The notes beneath the pieces are model-generated. The model was not told the origin of the DNA, made no database searches, and saw nothing but the letters and a program-made list of their open reading frames with translations. Made by a program: the position numbers and the translations under genes. A DNA stretch of 33,326 bases, from NCBI GenBank assembly GCA_945877115.1, contig CAMCQR010000024.1:1-33326 (forward strand), written 5' to 3'. Shown in pieces: positions 25,185-33,243 of the stretch (position 1 is the stretch's first letter; the number at the start of each line of letters is the position of its first letter). This DNA is from Synechococcus sp. UW140. GTDB taxonomy: Bacteria; Cyanobacteriota; Cyanobacteriia; PCC-6307; Cyanobiaceae.

Positions 25185-26156
25185 TTAGTAAAGCCGACTC
25201 AGGACGAAATCAGGCAATGCCCTGAGGGCGCCGCGGGCTTCCGAGGGAGGCAACCAGTCGATTGCGGTTTGGGCTTGGCGGGCAAAGCCCTCAGCTAATT
25301 GGCGCGAACGGGGAATGGCCTCGCAATCGCGCACCAGGGAGAGGGCCTGCTCAAGGTCACCTTCATTGCAGAACTCGCGCTCGATCAGGCCGGCCAGGGC
25401 GGGCCGCTCTTCGAGGGCATAGAGCACTGGTGCGGTCAGGTAACCGGTAGCCAGGTCGCTGGCGGCCGGCTTGCCCAGTTCCTGGTCGCTGCCGGTGAAA
25501 TCGAGGATGTCGTCGACCACCTGGAAGGCCAGGCCCAATTGTCGGCCGAACTGGTAGAGGCTGTCGAGCCGCTCGGTCTCAAGACCGGAGAGCACCCCGC
25601 AGGCGCGGGCGCTATTAGCCATCAGGGAGGCGGTTTTGCAATAGCTCTTATCGAGGTAGGTCTCGAGGCTTTGGCCGGTGTCGTAGCGGAACAGCCCCTG
25701 GCGAACTTCGCCTTCGGCCAGGTCCATGATCACCCGCGACAGGAGCTTTACCACCTCGAGGTCGTCAAGGTTGGCCAGGTGCCAACTGGCCTGGGCGAAG
25801 AGAAAATCACCGGCCAAGACGGCCACCCGGTGATTGAACCGGCTATGGACCGTGGCGACGCCGCGACGGGTGGCGGCCTCATCCACCACATCGTCATGAA
25901 CCAGGGAGGCCGTATGGATCATTTCGGTGATCTCGGCCAGGCGCCTGTGCCGTGCACTCAAGCTGCCGTTGGCAGCAATGGCTTTGGAAAGCAACAGCAC
26001 GATGCCGGGCCGCAGCCGTTTGCCCCCAGCGGCAAATAGATGTTCGGCCGCCGCCTGCAGGATGGGATGGCCTGCCCCAATGAGACTGCGTAGTTCGGCC
26101 AGAAGGTTGTCCAGGTCGGACTCAACCGGCTGTAGCAGCTCTGCAACCGTGGTCAC
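25185..26156 (-). CDS. sds: Trans-polyprenyl diphosphate synthase (solanesyl type)
   Basis: Chain-elongating prenyltransferase, probably making the C45 side chain of plastoquinone. 323 residues. First aspartate-rich motif HDDVVDE (D88, D89, D92), second VVDDILDFTGSD (D215, D216, D219), plus GGKRLRPG for the diphosphate. The residues before the first motif are small (TASLV), typical of long-chain synthases rather than farnesyl or geranylgeranyl types. GTG start at 26156. It lies 23 nt downstream of murI, an arrangement I recall from other picocyanobacteria. Chain length is inferred. Confidence 0.92.
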   Translation of the reverse strand: MTTVAELLQPVESDLDNLLAELRSLIGAGHPILQAAAEHLFAAGGKRLRPGIVLLLSKAIAANGSLSARHRRLAEITEMIHTASLVHDDVVDEAATRRGVATVHSRFNHRVAVLAGDFLFAQASWHLANLDDLEVVKLLSRVIMDLAEGEVRQGLFRYDTGQSLETYLDKSYCKTASLMANSARACGVLSGLETERLDSLYQFGRQLGLAFQVVDDILDFTGSDQELGKPAASDLATGYLTAPVLYALEERPALAGLIEREFCNEGDLEQALSLVRDCEAIPRSRQLAEGFARQAQTAIDWLPPSEARGALRALPDFVLSRLY

Positions 26157-26179
26157 GACTCCTCCCAGACGTGAGGATC

Positions 26180-27004
26180 CTAGAAGCCCCGCACTGGTGA
26201 CTGGAGGCTGACGCTGCGAACCAGGGGCTCCGATCCCAGCCAGCCGGTGGCGGCGACGGCAAAATCGTGGGCCGAGCCGGTGACGCAGAAGCGGGTGTGC
26301 TCCATGGGAGGGGGGAGGGGTACCCCCTGGCTTTCCCGTTCTGAGGGATCCCCCAGGCTGGTGAGCAGGGGGCCGAGCCGTCGTGCTACGGCGGCGGCGG
26401 GATCCAGCAGCCGGACCCCCACCGGCACCAATTCCTTGAGCATCGGGCGCAACATCGGGTAGTGGGTGCAGCCCAGCACAATCGCTTCCACCCGGGCCGC
26501 CAGCAGCGGTTCGATATGGGCTTGGGCCGCCGCCCTCAGCTCCGGTCCGTCGAGAATGCCGGCCTCAATCGAGGGCACGAAACTGGGGCAGGCGATCTCA
26601 AGCACTTCGGCCTCGGGCCTCACCGCCTGGATGGCCCGCCGGTAGGCCCCGCTGGCCACGGTTGCGGGGGTCGCCAACACTCCTACCCGGTCGGAGCGGA
26701 TCTCGGCGGCCATGCTGTCGATCAGGCCGAGCACGGGCACGCCCGATTCGGCGACGGCCACGTCGAACGCCACGGCATTGGAGGTGTTGCAGGCCATCAC
26801 CAGTACCCCTACCCCTTGATGCCGCAGCCAATGGGCCACCTCCGCCGCGATTTCCCGTAGATCGGCACAGGAGCGCTGGCCATAGGGCACTCGGGCCGTG
26901 TCGCCCAGATAGAGACAGCGGCTATGGGGATAAAGAGCGTGGATCTGGCGCAACACGGTCAGGCCGCCGAGGCCGCTGTCGAACAGTCCGATGAGAAGGC
27001 TCAA
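26180..27004 (-). CDS. murI: Glutamate racemase
   Basis: Supplies D-glutamate for peptidoglycan. 274 residues. FDSGLGGLTVLR at the N-terminus; the two catalytic cysteines lie in MACNTSNA (C72) and LGCTHYP (C179). The start is a TTG at 27004, overlapping the amidase stop in TTGA. It is coupled to another cell-wall gene directly upstream. Confidence 0.96.
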   Translation of the reverse strand: MSLLIGLFDSGLGGLTVLRQIHALYPHSRCLYLGDTARVPYGQRSCADLREIAAEVAHWLRHQGVGVLVMACNTSNAVAFDVAVAESGVPVLGLIDSMAAEIRSDRVGVLATPATVASGAYRRAIQAVRPEAEVLEIACPSFVPSIEAGILDGPELRAAAQAHIEPLLAARVEAIVLGCTHYPMLRPMLKELVPVGVRLLDPAAAVARRLGPLLTSLGDPSERESQGVPLPPPMEHTRFCVTGSAHDFAVAATGWLGSEPLVRSVSLQSPVRGF

Positions 27005-28134
27005 GAGGATTGCGTCAGGAAGGACAGGATGCCGGCGGCGAGGGCCTGGGCCAGCTGGCGACGGTAAGGCCTGCTGGCCAACCGCGGGGCGTCGACCTCG
27101 CCGGTGACGAAGCCCATTTCGATAAGGACCGAGGGCATCACCGTGCGGCGGATCACGAAAAACCGACCCGGACGGGCTCCCCGGTCGGGGGTGCCGGGGG
27201 AGATCGCCATAAGACGTTGCTGCAACGCATCGGCCAGGCCGTAGGACAGTCCTCCCTCGTAATAGAACGTCTCGATGCCGTTCACATCGGGACGATCCAT
27301 GTTCAGGGCGTTGGCGTGCAGACTGACAAATAGGTCGGCCTGGCTGCTGTTGGCTAGATCCACCCGGAGGGGCAGGTCCACATCCACCTCCGAGGTGCGG
27401 GTCAGCAGTACCTGGACCCCCCGGGATTGCAGCAACCTGGCGGTCTGGAGGGCCACATCCAGCACGACGTCGGTTTCCCGCAGGCCCTGGATGCCGACGG
27501 CCCCGGGGTCAGGGCCGCCATGGCCGGGATCGATCACCACCCGGTAGCGTCCTCGGCGCAGACGGGGCAAGGGGGTTAGGGCCAGGTTGTTCTGGCCCCG
27601 GCTGACGACAGGGCTGGGGCGGGGGGGACGCAAGTTGCGAGCGGCCTGGGCCGGCCAGGCCCAGGCGGGACTGTCCAGCTCACCTTCCCCCAGAATGGGC
27701 AGGCTCCTGGGGGGAAACTGGCGCAGATCCATGCGCCAGCGGTCCCGGCTGGTGCCTATAAGGCGCAATTGGCGCGGATCGAGCCGCAAGCCGACTCGGA
27801 ATTCGAGCACCAGCCGGGTGGTGTTCTCGTCGGGCTGGCCGACCCGCACTTCCTGCAGCAGGCCGGCACCGGTCAGGGAGCGACGCCGCAGCGGGGCTCC
27901 GGGCAGGTCGAACCAGATACGCGGCCCAGCCCCCTGGCGTCCTTCCTCGTAATAGGCCCGCACCGGTGTACCCGGGGCGGTGCGCAATTCGATGCCCCGA
28001 TCCGGGCTGACGCGCCAGGCCGAGAGGGTGCTTCCTGCCAAGACAGGCGCAGGTCCCGCTACGGCAGCGATGATGGCGCTGGCCGCCCAGAGGCTACGGA
28101 GTTGCCCCCGAGAGGATCGACGCGGGGGGTACAT
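27001..28134 (-). CDS. N-acetylmuramoyl-L-alanine amidase (Amidase_3) with AMIN domain
   Basis: A periplasmic zinc enzyme that cleaves the amide bond between MurNAc and the peptide stem. About 377 residues. A basic N-terminus and hydrophobic stretch ending AGPAPVLA form a signal peptide. An AMIN-like beta domain spans about 35-150 (RIWFDLPGA, TTRLVLEFRVGLR). The Amidase_3 domain follows with zinc ligands in IDPGHGGPDPG, the glutamate of LRETDVVLD, SLHANA, and catalytic IEMGFV near the end. I start at the ATG at 28134, just before the signal peptide. An ATG at 28176 is possible, 8 nt past the nitrilase stop; longer starts overlap that gene. Confidence 0.93.
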   Translation of the reverse strand: MYPPRRSSRGQLRSLWAASAIIAAVAGPAPVLAGSTLSAWRVSPDRGIELRTAPGTPVRAYYEEGRQGAGPRIWFDLPGAPLRRRSLTGAGLLQEVRVGQPDENTTRLVLEFRVGLRLDPRQLRLIGTSRDRWRMDLRQFPPRSLPILGEGELDSPAWAWPAQAARNLRPPRPSPVVSRGQNNLALTPLPRLRRGRYRVVIDPGHGGPDPGAVGIQGLRETDVVLDVALQTARLLQSRGVQVLLTRTSEVDVDLPLRVDLANSSQADLFVSLHANALNMDRPDVNGIETFYYEGGLSYGLADALQQRLMAISPGTPDRGARPGRFFVIRRTVMPSVLIEMGFVTGEVDAPRLASRPYRRQLAQALAAGILSFLTQSS

Positions 28135-28183
28135 GGGGCTTCTGGAGCCTGTTTTGATCGCTGCCTCGCCCCCCATCAGGCGC

Positions 28184-29002
28184 TCAGAACAACGTCGGAT
28201 GTCGATGGCGCAGGCTGGGCATCTGTTGCCGGACCCGTTCGCTGTGGCCGGTGTCGATGGGCCCCACGGCGAGCCCCGGTGCCAGCCCGGCATCCGCCAG
28301 CACCGTTCCCCAAGGATCAATCACCAGGGCATGGCCATGGGTCTGGCGACGGCCGTAATGGAGGCCGGTCTGGGCGGGGGCCACCACGTAGGCGGTGTTC
28401 TCAATGGCCCGGGCTTGGAGCAGCACCTGCCAATGGTCCTTGCCGGTGTAGGCGGTGAAGGCGGCGGGCACCATCAGCACTTGGGCGCCGGCGGCAGCCA
28501 GGTGGCGGTAGAGCTCCGGGAAGCGGACGTCGTAGCAGATGGAAAGGCCGACCCGGCAGAGGCCGGGCACATCCACCACGGGCGGCAGCTCTTGGCCCGG
28601 CCGCACGGTCGCCGATTCCCGGTAGGTGGTGCCATCGGGAATGTCGACATCGAAGAGATGGATTTTGTCGTAACGCGCCAGTAACTGGCCTTCGGTGCCC
28701 ACTAGTTCGGAGCGATTAAAGGTGGCACCCTCGCCGGCCGGCACCGGAAAGCCTCCCCCCAGCAGGGTCACCTGATAGCGACGGGCCATCGTCACCAAAA
28801 AGCGACTGCAGCGTTCGGCCAGGGTCGGAGCCAGGTCGAGCCGCGTTTGGTCGGCTCCCATAAAGGCGAAGTTTTCAGGAAGACCGACCAGCTCGGCGCC
28901 CCGGCGGGCGGCGAGTTCGATCTGCTCTTCCGCTGCGGCCAGATTGGCGTCGGGATCCGGTGTGCTGGTGAGCTGGAGGGCCGCCGCCAGAAAACTGCTC
29001 AA
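28184..29002 (-). CDS. Carbon-nitrogen hydrolase (Nit1/Nit2-type, nitrilase superfamily)
   Basis: 272 residues with the Glu-Lys-Cys triad: E43 in LPENFAF, K113 in YDKIHLFDVD and C156 in SICYDVRFPELYR. The motif wording is that of the Nit branch, whose better-studied members remove amide nitrogen from deaminated glutathione or omega-amido acids (metabolite repair). The start is a TTG at 29002, since an in-frame TGA lies 9 nt upstream; MSSFLAAALQLTS is a normal family start. It lies upstream of the amidase gene in the same direction. Confidence 0.92.
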   Translation of the reverse strand: MSSFLAAALQLTSTPDPDANLAAAEEQIELAARRGAELVGLPENFAFMGADQTRLDLAPTLAERCSRFLVTMARRYQVTLLGGGFPVPAGEGATFNRSELVGTEGQLLARYDKIHLFDVDIPDGTTYRESATVRPGQELPPVVDVPGLCRVGLSICYDVRFPELYRHLAAAGAQVLMVPAAFTAYTGKDHWQVLLQARAIENTAYVVAPAQTGLHYGRRQTHGHALVIDPWGTVLADAGLAPGLAVGPIDTGHSERVRQQMPSLRHRHPTLF

Positions 29003-29090
29003 CGTCTCTCATTCGCATGCCTCCGGCAGACTTTAGGGGTCGCCCCAGGCCCTGGCCAGCTCCTTACCGGACTCTCTGCGCCCCGGGGCT

Positions 29091-29846
29091 TCAGCTGGCC
29101 CGCAGGACCCCCGCTTCGGCCTGCATCGGCACGATTTCCAGGCTGTCGACCGCAGCGCAGCAGGCGAAATCGGCGTCATGATCGCCAAGGCCCATCAGCC
29201 GTTGGCCGTGGCTGGCGGTCCTCAGGCAGCCCTCGGGGTCCTGGGACCACTGCTGCCAAAGGGCCAGGGCGGCGACCATCTCGTCGTTGCCGTAGCGAAG
29301 CTCCAGCTTGGGATTCCGGGCCAATTGCTGCAGGGCGGCGGCCACGGCTCCTGCCGCCAGGCTGTCCTCCAGGGAGTAATCCCCCTCCCAGCCACTGCCG
29401 ACGATCCAGACCCGCTGGCTACCCCGCTCGATCAGGCGCTTGGCCACGGCCCGGCGGTTGGGCAGGCAGGCGGTGAGCAGCAGAGGCACGGCGCCGACAG
29501 CCGCCAGGGAACGGGTGCCGTTGGTGGTGCTCATGAAGATGCGCTTGCCCCCCACCAGCTCGGCAGTGACCGCCAGGGGGGAGTTGCCCAGGTCGTAACC
29601 GCTGACGCGCTGGCCCCCGCGCTCTCCCGCCCGCAGGCAGCGTTCTGGGGGCCAGGCGGCGGCCGCCGCCTCCAGCTGCTCCAGGTTGGCGAAGGCCTGG
29701 ATCGCTTCGGCACCGTTGTGGAGGGACCAGGCGATGGTGGTGGTGGCCCGCAGCACGTCGATCACTACGGCGGCATCTGGGCCCCCTTCGGTCGGGCCCA
29801 GCACCGGTGGCACCGTTTCGGAGGTATGGAAATAGTTGATTTGCAT
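29091..29846 (-). CDS. comB: 2-phosphosulfolactate phosphatase family protein
   Basis: 251 residues of the ComB family, named for coenzyme M synthesis in archaea but widespread in cyanobacteria, which lack that cofactor. Motifs: [44 protein letters not shown] with likely metal and phosphate ligands, and [12 protein letters not shown]. The true substrate in cyanobacteria is not settled. I chose the ATG at 29846 ([10 protein letters not shown]), which fits the family better than the start 6 codons upstream. Confidence 0.93.
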   Translation of the reverse strand: MQINYFHTSETVPPVLGPTEGGPDAAVVIDVLRATTTIAWSLHNGAEAIQAFANLEQLEAAAAAWPPERCLRAGERGGQRVSGYDLGNSPLAVTAELVGGKRIFMSTTNGTRSLAAVGAVPLLLTACLPNRRAVAKRLIERGSQRVWIVGSGWEGDYSLEDSLAAGAVAAALQQLARNPKLELRYGNDEMVAALALWQQWSQDPEGCLRTASHGQRLMGLGDHDADFACCAAVDSLEIVPMQAEAGVLRAS

Positions 29847-29908
29847 GCTGAACCGACTCGGCAACCGCGGCTGGTGTTGGCCAGTGTGTCAGCCGTTGTT
29901 GTTGGGGG

Positions 29909-30517
29909 TCAAAGGCAACGAATCTCTCGGAGGTTTACGGTCCGCCATTCGGGAGCCTCGGGAACCAGCTTGGAGCGCAGATGGGCCACCGCCAGTTGCT
30001 GAAGGGTGGGGTTGAGGCGATGCTCCGCCAAGGTTTCGATGTTGTGCTTCAGCTTGGCTTCAAGGGCCAGGGTGGGGTTGAGTCGGCTTGGGGGAAGGTT
30101 CCAGCGCAGGGTGAGATGGTTCTCCTGGCCGGCAACAACCCTGGACCGTTGGTTATGGGCTAACAGGGTCTGGCCTGTGGAGGGATCGACCAGCGTGGCT
30201 ACGACGGAGAGGACTTCGCAGTCTTCACGGGTAAGAACATTCAGCGACAGACAGGTCTGGTCCGCCGTGCAGGAAGGACGATTCCAGAAGACCGGGCTGA
30301 TCTTCGGTTGCCAGGCGCTGGTCCGATTCCATGCCCTGTAGGCGGCTGGGTTCCAGGTGTGCTGTTGCGGGCCAGTGGCGTCTACGAGCGCACGGGCAGC
30401 TGATGTATGGCTGATCAGGGGCAGGGGACAAAACGGGATGATGCCAAGGGCGACCAGACAGGCCAGCTGGACTGCCTGCAAGGGGCTTGGGGAGGAGTGC
30501 TGGCTTTGGATCGGCAT
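29909..30517 (-). CDS. Secreted protein of unknown function
   Basis: 202 residues, no family recognised. The N-terminus has a hydrophobic stretch (LQAVQLACLVALGIIPFCPLPL) followed by small residues, suggesting a signal peptide or anchor. The mature part has three cysteines close together (SCTADQTCLSLNVL followed by EDCEVL) and a beta-rich region with VVATLVDPSTGQTLLAHNQ. This looks like a small extracytoplasmic beta domain. ATG at 30517. The 5' flank is an AT-richer non-coding stretch, and comB follows after 62 nt. Confidence 0.7.
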   Translation of the reverse strand: MPIQSQHSSPSPLQAVQLACLVALGIIPFCPLPLISHTSAARALVDATGPQQHTWNPAAYRAWNRTSAWQPKISPVFWNRPSCTADQTCLSLNVLTREDCEVLSVVATLVDPSTGQTLLAHNQRSRVVAGQENHLTLRWNLPPSRLNPTLALEAKLKHNIETLAEHRLNPTLQQLAVAHLRSKLVPEAPEWRTVNLREIRCL

Positions 30518-30933
30518 TGGGAGTAATGAATTGAGGCGAAAATTAACCCGTAAAGGGTGTTTTACTAAATTTTTCCCATTTTACGTTGCTCTGGTGACTC
30601 TGCCGCACAAAACATCTCCACAGAGCTTGAAGTAGTGGCCTGGACTGGAATGTACCTAAAGTTACAAATCTGCCAGGCTCTGCGCCGGGTCAACGACTGA
30701 GGAAAATCAGGCGGATATAACTGGGTCATGGGCAAGAAAGTTAAAGAACGACATTTATGACCGAAAAAACTTCTCTTAAGGACCCGAACTCGCAAAAACC
30801 CCAAAAATTAGGGGGGTAATCTCGTGATCTTTCCTGACCCGGCTCGTCGGGTTTCCCCCTGGCCCCGCCACCGCCTAGGGCCCCAGCCGCCGGCGCGATG
30901 CGCCAAAGTGGTCGGGCACCGAGGGGCTTCAGC
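30518..30933. other. AT-richer non-coding region ahead of ubiD
   Basis: About 0.4 kb without a convincing gene; open frames here are short, lack start signals and have AT-rich composition. Two weak structures are present. CCCC-(8 nt)-GGGG at 30799-30814 reads on the minus strand as a stem followed by TTTTT. ACCCG-gctcgt-CGGGT at 30837-30852 lies shortly before ubiD. The promoters of the divergent genes on both sides must be here. I found no RNA gene. Confidence 0.5.
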
Positions 30934-32502
30934 ATGTCTGGAGTGATGGCGCAACAGGGCCGCGACCTGAGGGGATTCCTGCAGGTGTTGGAACGGCGCG
31001 GCCAACTACGACGCATTACTGCGCCGGTCGATCCCGACCTTGAACTGGCGGCGATCGCCGACCGGGTGCTGGCCCTGGGGGGCCCGGCCCTGCTGTTTGA
31101 GAATGTCCTTGGCTCGTCCATGCCGGTAGCTGTCAACCTGCTCGGCACCGTGGAGCGGGTGCTGTGGTCGATGGGCATGGAGCGACCGGAGGAACTGGAA
31201 GCCCTCGGCGAGCGCCTGGCCTTGCTCCAGCAACCTCGTCCCCCCAAGGGCCTGGCCGATCTGAAGCGTTATGGAGGCCTGCTCTGGGACCTGGCCCGGG
31301 CCCGGCCGGACCGGGATCTGACCCCCCCTTGCCGCCAGGTTGTGCTGCAGGGCGACCAGGTGAATCTGCACAACCTGCCCCTGCTTAGGCCCTGGCCGGG
31401 TGACGCCGGTGGGGTGATCACCCTGGGCCTGGTGATCACCAAGGATCCCGAAACCGGCACCCCCAATGTGGGTGTCTACCGCCTGCAACGGCAGTCGATC
31501 AACACCATGACGGTGCATTGGCTGAGTGTGCGGGGGGGAGCGCGCCACCTGCGCAAGGCGGCCGCCCTGGGCAAGCCCCTCGAAATCGCCATCGCCCTCG
31601 GGGTCCACCCCCTGTTGCTGATGGCCGCCGCCACGCCGATTCCGGTGCAGTTGAGTGAATGGTTGTTTGCGGGTCTGTATGGGGGCGAGGGGGTACGGCT
31701 GGCTCGCTGCAAAACCCTGGACCTGGAGGTGCCCTCCCACAGCGAATTGGTCCTTGAAGGCACGATCACCCCGGGGGAGGAGTTACCGGATGGTCCTTTC
31801 GGCGACCACATGGGTTTTTATGGCGGTGTTGAGGCCTCCCCCCTGGTGCGGTTCCACTGTGTGACCCACCGCCGCAACCCAGTTCTGCTGACCACCTTCA
31901 GCGGCAGGCCCCCCAAGGAGGAGGCGATGTTGGCCATCGCCCTGAACCGCCTGTATACCCCGATTTTGCGGCAACAGATCCCGGAGATCGTTGATTTCTT
32001 CCTGCCGATGGAGGCCCTCAGCTATAAGTTGGCGATTCTGAGTATTGATAAGGCCTATCCGGGCCAGGCGCGTCGGGCGGCCATGGCGTTCTGGAGTGCT
32101 CTGCCCCAGTTTACGTACACCAAATTTGTGGTGGTGGTGGATCAAACCATCAACATCCGCGATCCCCGCCAGGTGGTCTGGGCCCTCAGTTCCCTGGTCG
32201 ATCCCCAGCGGGACCTGTTCGTGTTGGAGGACACGCCCTTTGACAGCCTGGATTTCGCCAGTGAGCGTCTCGGCCTGGGCGGCCGGCTGGCCATTGATGC
32301 CACCACCAAGGTGGGACCTGAGAAACGGCATGACTGGGGCCAACCCCTGGGCCGTGATGCCGCCATCGAGTCGCGGGTGGATCTGCGCTGGGCGGAACTG
32401 GGTCTGGCCGATCTGGGGGGTAGCGAACCGGATCCGGCCCTGTTCGGATACACCCTGGAGCATGTGCTGGAACGGCTGACCCTGGGGCGCCGGCCGGCCT
32501 GA
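30934..32502 (+). CDS. ubiD: UbiD-family prenylated-FMN-dependent decarboxylase
   Basis: 522 residues. It probably decarboxylates a prenylated 4-hydroxybenzoate in plastoquinone synthesis. Family blocks: NVGVYRLQRQ, PFGDHMGFYGG, RRNPVLLTTFSGRPPKEE and a C-terminal metal-binding region with QTINIRDPRQVVWAL. The ATG at 30934 is preceded by GAGGGG at 7-nt spacing; ATGs at 30898 and 30946 are in frame but less well placed. The prenyl-FMN synthase UbiX is not in the window. It overlaps the Rrf2 gene in TGATG. Confidence 0.93.
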   Translation: MSGVMAQQGRDLRGFLQVLERRGQLRRITAPVDPDLELAAIADRVLALGGPALLFENVLGSSMPVAVNLLGTVERVLWSMGMERPEELEALGERLALLQQPRPPKGLADLKRYGGLLWDLARARPDRDLTPPCRQVVLQGDQVNLHNLPLLRPWPGDAGGVITLGLVITKDPETGTPNVGVYRLQRQSINTMTVHWLSVRGGARHLRKAAALGKPLEIAIALGVHPLLLMAAATPIPVQLSEWLFAGLYGGEGVRLARCKTLDLEVPSHSELVLEGTITPGEELPDGPFGDHMGFYGGVEASPLVRFHCVTHRRNPVLLTTFSGRPPKEEAMLAIALNRLYTPILRQQIPEIVDFFLPMEALSYKLAILSIDKAYPGQARRAAMAFWSALPQFTYTKFVVVVDQTINIRDPRQVVWALSSLVDPQRDLFVLEDTPFDSLDFASERLGLGGRLAIDATTKVGPEKRHDWGQPLGRDAAIESRVDLRWAELGLADLGGSEPDPALFGYTLEHVLERLTLGRRPA

Positions 32503-32984
32503 TGGCCAGCGGCCCCTCCTCCCCCCTACTGGGCCGCCAGGTGGTGCATGCCCTCAAGGCCCTGTTAGAGCTGGCGGAGGATGGCTCCCCCCGTTGGCGA
32601 TCGGTGGCGTCCCTGGCGGGGTCCCAGGCGTTGCCGGCCCCGATGTTGGAGCAATTACTGCTGCGGCTGAGGCGCTCTGGTCTGTTGGAGGCCCGCCGCG
32701 GCAGGGTGGGGGGCTACCGCCTGGCCCGGAGCGCGCCCCTCATTTCCCTGGCCGAAGTGGTGGCGGCGCTGGAGCGGCAGCAAGGGGCCATGAATGGGCG
32801 CGACGAGCCTGCCAGCGCCACCGCCACCTTGACTGCTGCCGATCGGGTGGCCCAGTTGTTGGAGCGACGCCTGAGGGCGGCCCTGGAACGGGAGCTGGGG
32901 CAATGCAGCCTGGCCGATCTTCAGTACGACCTGCGCAGCGCCCAAGCCGTGCTCAGTGACACGGGCGGCATACTGCTGGGTTGA
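32502..32984 (+). CDS. Rrf2-family winged-helix regulator without iron-sulfur cysteines
   Basis: 160 residues. The N-terminal ~90 residues follow the Rrf2 pattern: HALKALLELAE, a recognition segment PAPMLEQLLLRLRRSGLLE, the wing RRGRVGGYRLARSAP and ISLAEVVAALE. The three-cysteine cluster of IscR-type members is missing; the only cysteine is in GQCSLADL near the C-terminus. It therefore probably does not hold an iron-sulfur cluster in the usual way. The ATG overlaps the ubiD stop, so the two are translationally coupled. The regulated genes are unknown. Confidence 0.85.
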   Translation: MASGPSSPLLGRQVVHALKALLELAEDGSPRWRSVASLAGSQALPAPMLEQLLLRLRRSGLLEARRGRVGGYRLARSAPLISLAEVVAALERQQGAMNGRDEPASATATLTAADRVAQLLERRLRAALERELGQCSLADLQYDLRSAQAVLSDTGGILLG

Positions 32985-33037
32985 ACGCAGGGGGGTCGTC
33001 AATGAAATTTGCAAAATTATCAGAAAAGTGAAAATAT

Positions 33038-33066
33038 TTGAATTTTTTCATACTTGCTGCTAATTT
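33038..33066 (+). promoter_or_regulatory. Candidate sigma-70-type promoter for the Nif11-like fragment
   Basis: TTGAAT (33038-33043) and TAATTT (33061-33066) are separated by exactly 17 nt in an AT-rich patch, about 20 nt before the ATG at 33088. Boxes match the consensus at 4 of 6 positions or better and the spacing is ideal. No strong ribosome-binding site follows. Confidence 0.45.
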
Positions 33067-33087
33067 GCTGGGTTGCTATGGGTTTTA

Positions 33088-33243
33088 ATGAAAGACGAAC
33101 TTTTTTCGTTTCTAAACGAGGTTTCGGCAGACGGGGAACTTCAGCAAGCCCTGAGAAGCATGAAATCCGCCCAGGAAATGAGGTGGTCTGGCTTTTCTGG
33201 ACAGTCCCCATCGTTAACCTCTGAGGCGGGGCACCACCCCTGA
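33088..33243 (+). pseudogene. 5' fragment of a Nif11-type leader-peptide gene, cut by an IS
   Basis: A 51-codon open frame whose first ~31 residues begin MKDELFSFLNEVSADGEL and continue QQALRSMKSAQEM. They fit the Nif11 leader family pattern (LxxFLxxVxxDxxLQxxLxxxxSAxE). The usual continuation, an Ala-Lys/Gln-x-x-Gly-[FY] block, is absent. The reading frame instead runs into what looks like insertion-sequence DNA and stops at 33241. Nif11 leaders head precursor peptides such as prochlorosin-type lanthipeptides, or stand alone near nitrogen-fixation genes. The core peptide, if there was one, is not in the window. The family match is by eye over a short length. Confidence 0.55.

Noticed and set aside
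30565-30804. 79-codon minus-strand frame in the AT-rich gap before ubiD
   Set aside because: No ribosome-binding site, unlikely composition, no recognisable family; overlaps the probable promoter region.
854-31058. HIP1 palindromes (GCGATCGC), seen at 854 and 31051
   Set aside because: I noticed only about two in 33 kb, near chance for this base composition; no enrichment as in HIP1-rich cyanobacteria.
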